This document shows, in pieces, positions 22,030-33,611 of a stretch of 64,000 nucleotides of DNA; the stretch's first letter is position 1, and every line of letters begins with the position of its first letter. The position numbers were made by a program, and so were the translations under genes. The stretch spans positions 10,548,501 through 10,612,500 of the forward strand of contig WOAB01000568.1 in the NCBI GenBank assembly GCA_027886185.1, written 5' to 3'. This DNA comes from Rheum nobile (Eukaryota > Streptophyta > Magnoliopsida > Caryophyllales > Polygonaceae). Below the pieces are notes generated by a model, which saw only the letters and a list, made by a program, of their open reading frames with translations, was not told the origin of the DNA and did no database searches.

Positions 22030-22082
<53 letters not shown>
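22029..22082. repeat. (AG)n microsatellite, about 26 units
   Basis: A pure AG run. The left duplicated copy ends at the equivalent point, so this run, or a shorter ancestor of it, may have been the breakpoint of the recombination. Confidence 0.95.
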
Positions 22083-22086
<4 letters not shown>

Positions 22087-22799
22087 CGAGGAGGATTTAG
22101 GTTAGGGAGGGATTGGGTATTTATAGATAAGAGATGATTAAGGAAAGATAAGGATAAAATTTTTCAGAAGGTTCACTTACGAAAAATTAGTTGCCTTGTC
22201 TAAAATATCTCCAATCGGGTCTTTTTTCTCCAGGGTAAGGCTCACTTTTTTTCTTTTTACTTGGTTTTACGCACTAACCGTTCCTTCTCTGCAAGGCCAT
22301 CTCATCACCAATTTCCATCACTTAGTCGTTAAGCAACATTTACTTCATCAAGTCTCAATGTTCCAATCTCAGTGTTCCCAATTTCGACGGTCATATATAA
22401 GTGTTCCCATACTCAACAATCCACTGATCTGTTCGTCCTGAATTTCTAACGCCTTGTTCCCTTCTCTGAAAACCATGAGTGGATTTAAGATCTAGTTTGG
22501 ATAGGAATGGGTTCAAACAAATAATTTAACATATTCATACAAGTATCGTGTTAGGAAACAAATTAGATCTAGATAATTAAACCCATTAAAAATTAGCAAA
22601 CAAATAGAGGGTTCATAGGGAACATTTACCTGGATCACGACTTAAGATAGGATTGATAACCAATTATACATTTGGCTTGTAATGATTAGTTGTATATAGG
22701 TCAAATAAGATGTTATCATGCAATGCAAAGTAATCTAATATCAATAATATCACATCACAAGATTTCAAAATAGAATGTAACACAAAACACATAACATAT
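22083..22799. other. Copia-1 internal DNA between RNase H and the 3' region, no gene recognised
   Basis: Short frames only. The expected C-terminal half of RNase H is absent, so a deletion or replacement lies at about 22800. Confidence 0.45.
22115..22127 (-). promoter_or_regulatory. Promoter-like TATA box in the copia-1 3' region
   Basis: The minus strand reads TCTATAAATACCC, followed by a pyrimidine-rich leader with the CT repeat and then the METMSFS ORF. It is outside the LTR, so it would be an internal promoter if real. Confidence 0.35.
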
Positions 22800-23650
22800 C
22801 ATCAAGCAAAATCAGCGTTTGTGAAGCCAACTAGTTCAAAGTCATTGTTCCTTGGGTACCAAAGAAACAGATGGTTATTTCCCTTTAAGTACCTCAATAT
22901 TCTTTTCACCTCCTTCAAACGTGATTTCTTAGAATTTGCTTGAAATCTAGCACATAGGCACACACTGAAATTAATATATGGCCTACTTGTCGTGAGATGG
23001 AGGAGTGAGCCAATATCCCTCTATACATTGTTTGATTTACATATTGTCTATTCAAGTCTACATCCAAGCGAGACTTAGGAGAAATATGGGTATCAATGGG
23101 TTTAGAATTTTTCATATCATACTTCTTCAACAACTCCTTGATGTATTTTTGTTGATGTATCCTTGGTCCCTCTTCATTTTGTGAGACTTGTAATCCAAGA
23201 AGAACGAAATTTCTCCCATCATACTCATCTCAAACTCACTACTCGTTATGTTTTTGAAACTTTCTACAAGAGCATGGTTAGTGGAACCAAAGATAATATC
23301 ATCAAAATAGACTTGAACAATGAGAATCTCACCTTCATGTTCTAGAAGGAAAAGAGTTTTGTTGATTGCACCATGTCTATACCCATTAGACAAAAGGAAT
23401 TGCTGGAACATGTCATACCAAGCACATGGCGCTTGCTTTAGGCCATACAATAGTACACATGGTCAAGACGATCAACATCTGTAAAGCCTGGGGGTTGTTG
23501 TACATAAACTTCCTCTTGCATTCAAGAAGGCAGTCTTGGCATCCACTTGATAGAGCTTGAAACCCTTATGAGTAGCGTACGCTATGAGTAGACGAATAGC
23601 TTCATTTCTAGCAACTAGAGCATAAGTCACATCATAGTTAATTCCCTCTT
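22800..23650 (-). pseudogene. Copia-1 reverse transcriptase and truncated RNase H
   Basis: Read on the minus strand, the RT core shows MYGLKQAPCAWYDMFQQFLL (the LKQAPRAWY block with Arg to Cys) and ILIVQVYFDDIIFGST, the YxDD active site as YFDD. The connection continues with MLKKYDMKNSKPIDTHISP. RNase H starts (VGHILISVCAYVLDF, then a KEVKRILRYLKG-like stretch near 22890) but stops before the catalytic DYAG/DRKSTSG region. Frames change at least twice. The open pieces are 23127-23450 and 22915-23133. Confidence 0.85.
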
Positions 23651-23651
23651 A

Positions 23652-24500
23652 TTAGTCGTAGCTCTTTTCAACTAATCTGGCTTTGTTCTTTGTTACTGCT
23701 CCAGTGTCATCTAGATTGTTCCCAAACACCGAGCGAGTACCAATCACTTGCTTGTGTTTTGACTTAGGGACCAGTCTTTGCACCTTGATCCTCTCAAATT
23801 GGTGTAGCTCTTCTTGCATAAACACAATCCAGTTTGGGTCCTTGAGAGCTTCTCCTATTGTCTTTGGTTCTACAAAAGAGATAAATGCATCGAAAGCACA
23901 AAAGTCTATAATAAAACGAGTACCTCTTTGCTCGAATGGTGTGAGAATATTGTCTATTGGATTGTCCTTCTTTCCTCTATAATTTTGAGTTTCTAGAATT
24001 TGAGAATCAAGAGTCCCCGCAACGGGAACAATTGAAGGGTTGGACGAGTCTTCTACTTCAGCACCCGTAGACTCTTCTACGTCGACTATTCCTTCAACAT
24101 CAACATTTGTAGCTTTTTCCCCATTAATGCTAGAGTCATCACCATCAGAAGTTCCATAGGGAATAATGTGAGAGGATTCAAGCGCTTCTAATTGAGAGGC
24201 TCTAGAAGTTGGGGAGAAGGGAACGTCAACATTCGTATTATCCTCAGTGGTATCAACATTATCACTGTGGTCTAGTGTCCCTAGGGAACTATTAGTGTTG
24301 CCACCAACATTGGAGGCATTATTTCCTATGCTTAGGCCACCAGGGTGATCATTATCATCACTATCATCACCACCATCATTTGAGCCCTCACATTGCATAC
24401 GTGGAAAGTCATCATCAGGGAATGGATGGTTGGATGCATCACCCATACCATTGGAGCTTTCATCGATGACAACATGAATGCTTTCCGTGTCTTGATCCAT
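23652..24500 (-). pseudogene. Copia-1 integrase-RT linker
   Basis: An open frame of 282 residues, acidic and Ser/Asn/Gly-rich, ending in the start of RT (EALKDPNWIVFMQEELHQFER, normally the W-x-x-AM-x-EE-L block). The RT opening SKHKQVIGTRSVFGNNLDDTG is recognisable. It follows on from the integrase C-terminus (24501-24794) with a stop between them. Confidence 0.75.
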
Positions 24501-25444
24501 TTATTGAACACCTTGTATGCTTTGCTTGGGGATGTGTATCCTAAGAAAAATGCCTTCATCACTTCTTGGGTCAAACTTGCCTAAGTTGTCCTTCTCATTA
24601 TTGTGAGCAAAGCACTTGTTACCAAAAGCATGTAAGTAAGAGATATTGGGCTTACGTTCATTGATTAGTTCATAAGCAGTTTTGTTAAGTGAAGGACGAA
24701 TCATAGCACGATTAAGGATATAGGATGCAGTGTTGATCGCCTCAGCCCAAAAGACTCGTGGAAGATTGCTAGCAATCAACATGGTTATATCCATGTCTCT
24801 AATGTTTGATTCTTCCTTTCAAAAACTCCATTCTGTTGTGGTGTCCTAGGAGCATAGAAGTTGTGAGAAATTCCATATTCCTTGCAGAAATCAAGGTACT
24901 TAGAGTTCTCAAACTATGTTCTATGGTCGAATTTGATCGCGCTAAGCTTATGTCTAAGACGTGATTCTACTTTCTTGATGTGCAACTCAAAGTTGGTGAA
25001 GACTTCATCTTTAGAAGAGAGAAAAATTGTCCAAGTGAATCTAGAATAATCATTGACAATTATAAAGACATACATGTTCCCTGCATGAGTTCTCACTCTC
25101 TTAGGACCACAAAGATCCATATGGATTAGTTCTAGAGGGCGAGAGGTGGTAACATTTGGCTTACTCTTAAACTATGTACATTTTTGTTTCCCTCTAACTC
25201 AAGCATCACAAACTCTATCTTTCTCAGATTGCACTCTTGGGAGCCTTCAAACCAGTTCTTTCCTATGAAGCTTGTGAATGAGTTTAAGGTTAGCATATCC
25301 AAGCCTCATATGCCATAGTTTTGTCTCATTGATGAGAGACACAAAGCATAGTTTCTTTATAGGCTTGAAGCTTGTGTCAACAATGTAAACATTGTTGAAC
25401 CTAATTCCTTTCGACGCAATTTTCTTGATTTTACGATCCTTCAC
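24501..25444 (-). pseudogene. Copia-1 integrase with pre-integrase domain
   Basis: The pre-integrase domain shows KLWHMRLGYANLKLIHKL (the W-H-x-RLGH block with His to Tyr). The core shows MDLCGPKRVRTHAGNMYVFI and VNDYSRFTWTIFL (the DDYSR block, where the first catalytic Asp region is D-L-x-GP). Further down come LPRVFWAEAINTASYILNR and KPNISYLHAFGNKCFAH. The pieces at 25247-25444, 24914-25120 and 24501-24794 are separated by stops. Confidence 0.85.
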
Positions 25445-25450
25445 ATAACA

Positions 25451-25738
25451 TTATTTAGTGGTGAAGGTAGCCTTGTTGTCTCCTTGATCGCACAGTTTGT
25501 CTACATTCAACAAGTTAAAACCAAGTTCATTAACCAAACTAACATCATTTACCTTAATGTTGGAATTCAGCTTTGCTTCTACATTTCTTATAATATCTCT
25601 TTGTCTCTTATCTCCAAGGGAAACATTCCCTCCAGAGAGTTTGTAAAGTGAGGTGAGGTATCTCTTGTTCCCAGTCATATGGCATGAGCATGCATTATCG
25701 ATGTACCATGAATCATTCCCCCTCACTTCAACTTGCAC
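25451..25738 (-). pseudogene. Copia-1 protease
   Basis: SWYIDNACSCHMTGNKRYL is the copia protease block, normally WxxDSGCSxHMTG. Ser-Gly of the active triad has become Asn-Ala, so catalysis would be lost. GNVSLGDKRQRDIIRNVEAK and ELGFNLLNVDKLCDQG follow as usual. Confidence 0.85.
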
Positions 25739-27599
25739 AAAGATGGTTCACGTTTAATGACCCAAGCAAGATTCACCTTAATTGGTCAGTGAGAAACAAA
25801 AGATTATTGTTCATTAGGACTAGCATAGTAATACCATGACTATCATCATAATACTCATTAAGATCTACATCATTACTAGCATTGTTTCGTCTCTTACTCT
25901 GATCCTCAATGAGCTTTTTCTTTTTATCACCGTTTCTCTAAGTGTGACCATTGTTACGGCAGTGCCAGGACAGTTTGTGGTAGTTCCCCATGTGCTATTT
26001 AGGGTTAAGATTGGGAAACTTACACTCTTAGGCTCTAACTGGGTTGGGGACTCTAGCTTGGTTTCCTTGGGATTGTTTAAGGAAAATTTTATGAGGAGGT
26101 TGACCAGTATACCAAGGTTGATTCTCATTAAGGCCACTTTTAAGGACATTCACCCTTACTTCTAAGTGGGCATTTTCCTCCTTAGCACTTTAAAGTTCCC
26201 TATCTTTAATTCTCCTTAGTTCTTGCTCACTCCGCTCTTTTTTTTTCTTTATCTTTTCCACCTATGTACTCAGTACCATACCTTGGTTCTACAAAGTGCA
26301 TCTCATCTTCTTTTAGCTTTTGTTTCATTATCACATAATAGATTTTGTGAACTTCGGCTTGCATTCGAGACAAATTCCTCTCAATTTTAGTTGGGTCAAG
26401 AGACGCAAACTTGTCAGCACTATTAGTGCTGACAGTTTCACAAATTCTTCTTAAGTTTTCAAATTATCTTTATACATGCTCTTAACAAATGAAATTAAAG
26501 CAATTGTATCATAATTTTTAAGAGAATTTAGAAACGTTTCAAGGTCTACCTCGTCATTTTCAACAAGCGAGTTAATAGCCATTGCACACATCTTGGACTT
26601 TACCCACCATTCTGGTTCATCGTCAGTCTCACCATCTAATTTGCCAATGCAGTCATCACCCCACACAACAACAAAAGTTTTCATTCCCAAAGTCATCACC
26701 TTTGGGGCAAGTCTTTGCATAATGTTCTTTTTCACAATACCTATAGCAGGTAACATCCTTGATGTCACATTTTTCATCGTTATTCCCTTTATCGCCTTTG
26801 AATTTTCCTTTCTGGTGTAGGGAACTCATTGCTTTGATGATGAGAGCGGTCTTTTCATCCTCCAGGTCTTCATCTTTGTCATTCTCAACAAGGTTCACAA
26901 CTTTACCAACTTGGAAAGCGATGCTCTTGTTGGATTTTTCCATGACATTTTGATCACGTGCCTCATACTTCATGATCTTTCAAAACACTTCATGAAGTGT
27001 CAATTTGAGAGTGGCAAGGTTTTCATTAAGAAGACCTTTGGTGAGCTTATACTTGGGAGTCAAATGTTCAATGATAGCAAGGATGTTTTCTTTAGGAATA
27101 ACTTTTGCATCGGTAATTCCATGTGTTGTGAGGAAAATTATAATTGCCTCAAAGTGAGATTGATAAGAAGAAACGTTTTCTCCTTCAACCATAGTAAAAT
27201 TGTAGAAGTTCTTCTTGGCCTGTAAACGATGACCTTCACGGAGATCTGGACTGCCCATGTACATCTGTTCTAAGGAAGCCCACTTGGCCTTTGTATTCTT
27301 GCAAGAAATAAGCTTTATGATGTCCTCATGACCTAGAGCATTGTTCATAAGCATTGAAGCCTTGAAGTTTTTCTCCATGCCCTTGTAGTCATCTGGACCC
27401 TTAGCTTCTTGTCATCAGTGATTTCTTGCCCAACTTCAAAGTCACCCTTGTCAATGACCAACTAAGCTTGGTAGTCACTACTCATCAGCCATATTGTATA
27501 GAGCTTGAGTTTTCTAGTGTTGATATTATCTAGGTTCAAGGATACGGCGCTTGTTGTTCCCAAATCCGACTTCATGACTTTGACTTATAAAGGAAGACA
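25739..27599 (-). pseudogene. Copia-1 gag
   Basis: Starts near 27599 (minus), about 60 nt from the 5' LTR. The UBN2-type capsid is clearest at 26980-27378: KNTKAKWASLEQMYMGSPDL, QAKKNFYNFTMVEGENVSSY, and GLLNENLATLKLTLHEV. The zinc knuckle follows in 26656-26973 as CYRYCEKEHYAKTC, with the second Cys displaced by one. A second possible knuckle (WHCRNNGHT) lies near 25950. Several frames are needed to read it, and the first 220 nt contain several stops. Confidence 0.8.
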
Positions 27600-27640
27600 T
27601 TGTAACCTGTTAATTGAAATTAATACACAATTTAGAGCAA

Positions 27641-27655
27641 TCTCCTTTGATACCA
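27641..27655 (-). other. Copia-1 primer binding site
   Basis: The minus strand reads TGGTATCAAAGGAGA six bases inside the 5' LTR, the tRNA-Met type common in copia, with one change from TGGTATCAGAG. Confidence 0.8.
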
Positions 27656-27660
27656 ATTAT

Positions 27661-28544
27661 TGGATCACAATGTATTAGACAAGGAATTACAGACTACTTC
27701 CTCGACATTAGAATAATAGTATTTCAGTTTAAGTAACATCACACATTTACTTATAGATGAAACTCAATCAACAAACTAGTTGATTAAGAAAAAACCTCTT
27801 CCTCTAGGTTATTAACCTGGTACAGTTTCAACCGTCTACTTTTATTATTTTGTTTGGTTACAACAATCAAGTCAAGAACTCAATATAGTCTCTCACAGAT
27901 TCTAGACAATCTAGACTCCTAAGAAAATGTTGCAAACCTAATAACCCAAGTAAAGCTGAAACTTCAACACAAAGTACTCACAAAGTTCGTACCTTGTTTT
28001 CATCTTCTTCGTATGCCTTAGAATCTCTCAATTCTATAACCTTTCACAAGGTTTCTCTATGTATATATAGCTTTAGACTAAGCCCATAAACTAACCTTAG
28101 CTTGGCCCATCATGTTCCAACTAAAGATAATTAACCTAGATTATATTTATTACCATAAATACAATCATCTTTATCTTGTTGCAAAGATATAATTATAAGC
28201 TTAAGACTTTGTCAAATCGTCATTTCTTGCAGCTCAAGTGATCTCCAAGATCACTTTTCATATTTGACAAATCTTATCTAAAGTTCCAAGCGTCTCGTCT
28301 TTGCGTATGCACTCCATTCCTTGACGTTGTTCCCTTTTCTACTCTCTCCACAGTGGACACGCTCCATTTCTTCACATCGCTCAGTGCCATTGTTCCTTTG
28401 TTGACTATTTGTTCCATGCTTCTCTCTTGGTTTCCACTTTTCCTTACTCATTCAATCAACCTGAAACTCATAGGAACAAGTAAACCATATAACCTAACGG
28501 TGTTTATCATCATCAAAAACAAAGGGAACGACATCCTTCCAACA
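27661..28544 (-). repeat. Copia-1 5' LTR
   Basis: 884 bp, TG at 27661 and CA at 28543-28544 on the plus strand. A likely TATA box (CTATATATACATAG, minus) lies at about 28050-28066. Confidence 0.85.
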
Positions 28545-28885
28545 TAGAATATATATTATCAAAATCTCATTTTAAAAAAAATCTTCTTTTATGAAACCTT
28601 ATCAAGTGAATGATGTTATTGAAATGTTAATAAAATTTTAAAGTGTAATTGTAATTTTAATTGCAAAAGCTTTCGATGATAGATAGATCGTACACAATAA
28701 AACTTTTACTCATTCAAAGAAAATGTGTGAATGTGTTTTGTGAATGGGTTTTGATATATGTTCATGGTTCTTGGTATACTCTCTATATATTATAGGTTAT
28801 CTCTTCTGAGTTTTGAATGCATAGCGACTTTATCCTCTCAGTTGAATACGTTTTCACATTCCAATTTAATGAGAAAATTCATGAG
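28545..28885. other. AT-rich spacer between copia-1 and copia-2
   Basis: No coding sequence seen. Confidence 0.5.
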
Positions 28886-29061
28886 CATATAAATTGGATC
28901 GTACACGTACGAGCACAAGTTCACAACTAAGCTGAGTACATAATTCCGGTGGGGTTCCATCCTAAAATCATTTAACAATAGGAAGAGTAGTCTACCAACC
29001 TTATATACTAGGCCTTGATACTCACCAACTTCCAATGTAGGAATGAACTTATATTCCAATA
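28886..29061 (-). repeat. Copia-2 3' LTR
   Basis: It aligns with 32640-32819 over CGTACACGTACGAGC, GAGTAGTCTACCAACC, CTTATATACTAGGC and the end ACTTATATTCCAA. On the minus strand the polypurine tract CTTGTGGGGGCA sits directly before it. The outer boundary at about 28886 is approximate. Confidence 0.7.
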
Positions 29062-29099
29062 TGCCCCCACAAGTGCAATGGGCTTGACCCAATTGACAC

Positions 29100-29783
29100 T
29101 TATAAGGAGTAAGATAGCACGTGTTAGTTCATAAGAATTTTGTGGGGAATTTCCATGAACACTTCCTCATGTAGCTCGCCATATAGGAAAGTATTATTTA
29201 CACCAATTTGGAATAGAGGCCATTGTTTCTTTGGGCTACAACATCTAATTATTGTTAATTTGACAACTTAAGAAAAAGGTCTTTGTGTAGTCTATGCCCT
29301 CATGTTGTGTGCATTCTTTGATCACCAAACGGGCTTGTGTCCTTCTAAGGTGCCATAAGCTCTGAATTTTACTTTGTAAACCCACTTTGAACTTATTGGT
29401 TTCTTGCATGGAGGAAGTGTGACAATATTCCATGTGTGATTGGCATTATGAGCAACCAATTCTTTGTTCATAGCCTCTATCCAATCTGGAGAAGAACGAG
29501 CAACTTCAAAGGAGGTGGGTTCTATCATAGAAGCTACTTTTGATGTCATACATTGACTGAAAAAATTCAAGTCATTAAAATTAATAGTAGATGGATTAAC
29601 ATTGGAATTAGAAATTACATTTATACAAGAGGAGTTTGTGCAAACAAAATCTTCCAAACAATGAGGCTTGGTTGATGGACAAGTTGATCTCCTTAATTGT
29701 TGATCAGAAGGCTGAGCAGAAGCATTACTATCATGAGATGGATCAACAAAATTTGAAACTGAAGGATCAATATGAGGTGTCAC
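29100..29783 (-). pseudogene. Copia-2 linker and N-terminal part of reverse transcriptase
   Basis: The frame at 29322-29783 has a Ser/Asn-rich linker, then WIEAMNKELVAHNANHTWNI and PISSKWVYKVKFRAYGT. A frame change leads to ARLVIKECTQHEGIDYTKTF, and further on, at about 29150-29210, an LH(G)ELHEEVFMEIP-like block follows in yet other frames. The YxDD box is not present: the sequence passes straight to the polypurine tract. Confidence 0.8.
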
Positions 29784-29802
29784 AGAAGAAACATCCTAGT
29801 AT

Positions 29803-30650
29803 TCAGTAGAAGGCAAGTGCATTCACTAGTTGTAATAATGAGAATGAAATAATGTTTTCATAGAAGACAACGTCAATAGAGTATACAATATCCCTTCTAT
29901 CAATATTAAGTAGCTTGTAGGCCTTCTTAGTTGTAGGATAGCCAGGGAAATCACAGTGCACAACTCGTGGCATGAACTTATCACGGCTTGCTTTGTTAGT
30001 AGAATTAAGCCAAACAACCAAAGGTTCTTAAGTGATCAAGAGAAGGAGCTCTAAAAGATAATACTACTCATGGAGACTTGTCATAAAAGAATGAAGATGG
30101 ATAACGATTTGTGAGAAAAGTTGCTAAAAAAGAATCACCCCAATAAGAGAATTTTAGGTGTGCCTCAACCATAAGTGCTCGAACAACCTCCAAAAGATGG
30201 CAATGTTTGTGTTCTACAGCACCATTCTGCTATGACCTATAAACACATGATGTATGATCCCATGTGAAACAAAAAACTGAGAAGAAGTTGTTCCACTTCC
30301 AAGTTCTAGAGCATGTCACTACGAACTATTTTGACATGCTTATTAAACTGATTTTCAATCATGACAAGAAAATATCAACACATAAAAACTACTTGCTTTG
30401 TCTTTAAGCATATGAACTCATGTAACTCTAGAAAAATAGTCTACCACTGTTAGAAAATATTTGTAACCATCATGCGTGGATATCTTAAAAGGACCACATG
30501 TATCAACATGAATCATGTCAAATATAGCTTTAGTAGAAATAGAACTACTGGAAAAAGATAGACGAGTTTGTCTTGATTGAGCACAAACATTACAAGGAGG
30601 TATATCATCCTTCTTAAGATCTATTTTACAAAGAATGTTAAGCTTGTAGA
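29803..30650 (-). pseudogene. Copia-2 integrase
   Basis: In order on the minus strand: VCAQSRQTRLSFSSSS near 30570 (pre-integrase CxxC-type tail), a degenerate core, then HLKFSYWGDSFLATFL and APSLDHLRTFGCLA near 30040-30170, and finally KFMPRVVHCDFPGYPTTKKA with DVVFYENIISF at 29803-30021. Stops and frame changes lie throughout, and the catalytic D,D,E residues cannot all be placed. Confidence 0.75.
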
Positions 30651-31180
30651 AGGGAATATGTCATATTCTCTTATGCAAAAGAAGAAACATGTTAACATCA
30701 ATGTTTACTATAGAAGAAGTGCCTTGCACTGTGGAAGTATAAAGTGTCACATTAGGAGTGATTAAACCATCCAATTGCTCAAGCAGATACAATCCCTTGG
30801 AAGCTTTACCAAGGATTAAAGACCTAGTCAGAGCAAGCCGCTTCCAAGCACAGATCTGATCAGTCAGAATTGCCAAACATTGTAACTATTTAACTAACTT
30901 TTATATAGAAAATAAATTGAACTTGTACTCAAGCACAAACAATACTCCTTCAAGAATGATTTCTGAAGTGATCTGAACTCAACTAACAAGCTTGTTAGAA
31001 ATAGTCTGAGCATTAGGAAGCTTAATAAACAACGGAGTGGACATAGATTGGTAATCAAGAAAATGCTCTAATATGTGACACATATGATCACTAGCACCTG
31101 TGTCAATGATCCATATATGATTAAAATAAGATTTACCATAGCCAGCAAACGTGAAAGAAGAATTACTGCTATACACCTCA
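30651..31180 (-). pseudogene. Copia-2 protease and pre-integrase region
   Basis: HIWIIDTGASDHMCHILEHF gives an intact-looking D-T-G active triad followed by the conserved SDHM. FIKLPNAQTISNKLVS follows. The downstream frame (30661-30876) reads GKASKGLYLLEQ, the usual block ahead of pre-integrase. Confidence 0.8.
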
Positions 31181-32154
31181 AAATTGGTTTTGCTTGAAGA
31201 AGATTCCTTAATTGTGCAAACTCATTGACTGATTAACAAAAAAGAAAGAAGCTGAATTCTCAAATGATGACACAAAATCAGAAGGACAGCTTTGAACACA
31301 ATTGGATGAACCAAGCCGATTGTTGTCATTCGAATAAACGATGATCTTGTAGCACTTGTCCACCAAGTGTCCAATCCTTTAGCAAAACATATAGGTTTTG
31401 GGATTTTTTCCCTTGTAATTGGACTTTTGAAAAGAATTAACATGAAAAGAACTAGAATCAGAGGTAAAAGGAACATAACACTTGATTTTCCTATATTGTT
31501 CCTCTTGAATCAATAGAGAGTAAGCATGATTCACATTAAGTGTAGGAGACATCATCAAAATGTTACCGTGAACAAAATGATAGGATTCATTGCATCCCAT
31601 AAGAACTGAAAAAGACGTTGTTCTTGCTCAGTTTTTTGCATAGCAGATGCATCAGCACAACTACAAAGAGGAAGATTGAGGAGAGAATCCAACTCATACC
31701 TAATCTTCTTGACTCTTGTGAAATAGGAGGTAATATCATCTATACCTTGAGCAAGAGACGAAATCTCTTGTTCAAGAGAAACAATTAGGAGTGCCATTAA
31801 TGAGGCCATACCTAGCAATCAACTCCTCCCAAATCGCTTGCATGAAGTGCCAAAGAGGATATTGTCGATGATGTTCTTCTCAAGTGATCCAACAATCCAT
31901 GAAGTTACAAATTATTGCAACGATCCGAAATGTAAAGATGTGATGGATCACCAATATGAGATGATCGAGGAAAGTTGTTGTAAATGAAGGCAATCTTGTT
32001 CTTGTAACTCAAAGCAACTAAAATAGTATGCGCGTTTCCAAGAAGGAAAGGCTTAGCCATCGAACTTTTATGACGCTAAGATCATGCCAGGGCTATTTGA
32101 TACAATGCATCATTAAGATATGTAATAACAGAAGATGTAGGAATCGCCATGGAT
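31181..32154 (-). pseudogene. Copia-2 gag
   Basis: The start near 32154 reads MAIPTSSVI. Later parts show SYKNKIAFIYN, SSLAQGIDDITSYFTRVKKI, YELDSLLNLPLCSC, EQEQRLFQFLWDAMN, and ILMMSPTLNVNHAYSLLIQE, the UBN2/retrotran_gag_2 order. The zinc-knuckle region near 31330-31390 is degraded. At least three frames are used. Confidence 0.75.
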
Positions 32155-32591
32155 GAAAATTGATAAGAATTGAAAGAGTTGATGAGAAATTTATTGAATC
32201 AAAGAAAAACAAGCACTCGAATAAGCAAATCGATTGGAAAACATGGCAAAGACGATTGAAACAACAAGAATCAATCATACTGAAAGAAAACTGGCGGAAA
32301 TTGATTAAAAGAATCAAAATCCAAAAGAAGGTGAAAGCAAATCTGGAATGAGAAAGCATGATACCATATTTGTGTTGTAAGGGAACAAAGAAGATAAAAA
32401 ACAAGAATTTTCATTCTTATTAAAAGATGCAGGTACGAAGCTTGTGATATATGTAAGCATTCTTACTAACAAAATGCTAACAAACTAACATGTGCTCTCT
32501 TACTCCTAATAAAACTTGGACAAATTAGTGTGAGTGGACATCTCAATACGTTTATAGCCAAACCTAATCAACCCAATAAACGAACAAGAGA

Positions 32592-32611
32592 CCAAACCTG
32601 CTATGATACCA
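32592..32611 (-). other. Copia-2 primer binding site
   Basis: The minus strand reads TGGTATCATAGCAGG, tRNA-Met type with one mismatch. Confidence 0.75.
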
Positions 32612-32613
32612 AG

Positions 32614-32819
32614 TAAAAGTTAGTGGGCCGCTACACTAGGGGTCGTGCACGTACGAGCTCATATGCACATATAAGCCTAGTACATAAACCCGATGATAAT
32701 TCATCCTAATACCAATTGACAATATAAAGAGTAGTACACCAACCTTATATACTAGACTAGGCTTTGATATCCAGCCACGTCCAAAATAGGATGGACTTAT
32801 ATTGCAACATGTATACTGT
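32614..32819 (-). repeat. Copia-2 5' LTR
   Basis: About 206 bp. On the minus strand it starts TGTTGCAATATAAG. The TG/CA end is kept here but has decayed in the other LTR. LTRs of this size are short for copia. Confidence 0.65.
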
Positions 32820-33611
32820 CATTGGCTATTTACACTCTCAATTATAATAGACTAGTGTAGTCCTCGTACTATGTACGCGTTTGATAAAAATAATAATTAA
32901 TATATTATATTTATATGATTAGAATAGTATTAAACAAATAAATTTCGAATAGATGTTTTAAAAAAATATTGATGAATAATAGCATACAAAATTTTAAAAT
33001 TATATTGAAAATATATTTTATAAATGTTAAATTGACTAAAATTATGAATTACGTGTTTACATAAGTTGTTGAGTAAAGCCTAAAGCCTCCTTGTTTGGGC
33101 TTGCAAATTTTATTTTAATTTTTTGGTTTATCCTTAAAAGGTTAATTTTAATTTTTTAACACTAATGAAATTATTACAAAATTATATTGCAAAAGTCCTA
33201 GAAATAGTGAGATTAGTTAAAATATGGTGGTAAAAGTAATTTATACAAATAAATTTAATCTAAATATTGAATATGTATGGTATTCGATATATAGAGGATA
33301 TAATTGAATTTTTGATATAAACTTTGCATTTTAAACATGTTTTGAATCTACAAGAAAAGTGGGCGAAATATTGCAAATAATGGGAGTGGAGAAGTTTTAG
33401 ATAGAGGGAAGTTACGTATTTAATAGTTTTATTTTTAAAACACTAATTAGAAAATGTTAATAGATGTCAATCGAAGAGGAAGCCAAATATCAATTCCTTA
33501 GGATGCCACTTGGCTAGATTTTTGTAAAGACTATTAAAGTCGTTACTTACTATCACAAAACAAAATAATACAAGTCGCATTGCTTTCTTGTTTATTTATT
33601 TAGTTTCTACT
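32820..33611. other. Strongly AT-rich spacer, nothing recognised
   Basis: No open frame or repeat structure stands out. Confidence 0.5.

Larger units (their letters stand above)
9220..28544 (-). mobile_element. Copia-1: Ty1/copia retrotransposon split by gypsy-1
   Basis: This minus-strand element has its 3' LTR at 9220-10109 and its 5' LTR at 27661-28544. The gypsy-1 insertion occupies 10979-20933. Next to the 5' LTR is a tRNA-Met primer site. Next to the 3' LTR the minus strand reads GTCATCACCAAAAAGGGAG, the polypurine-tract context I associate with SIRE-like copia elements. The coding order gag - protease - integrase - RT - RNase H is Ty1/copia. All coding parts carry stops or frameshifts, and RNase H is cut short at about 22800. 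Between RNase H and the 3' LTR lies a further 2 kb with no pol homology. Confidence 0.85.
28886..32819 (-). mobile_element. Copia-2: short-LTR Ty1/copia element with RT and RNase H deleted
   Basis: Minus strand: short LTR (32819-32614), tRNA-Met primer site, gag, protease, integrase, the first part of RT, then directly a polypurine tract and the other LTR. The RT catalytic core and all of RNase H are missing, so the element is an internal deletion derivative of about 3.9 kb. Its sequence is unlike copia-1, so it is a separate lineage. Confidence 0.8.
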
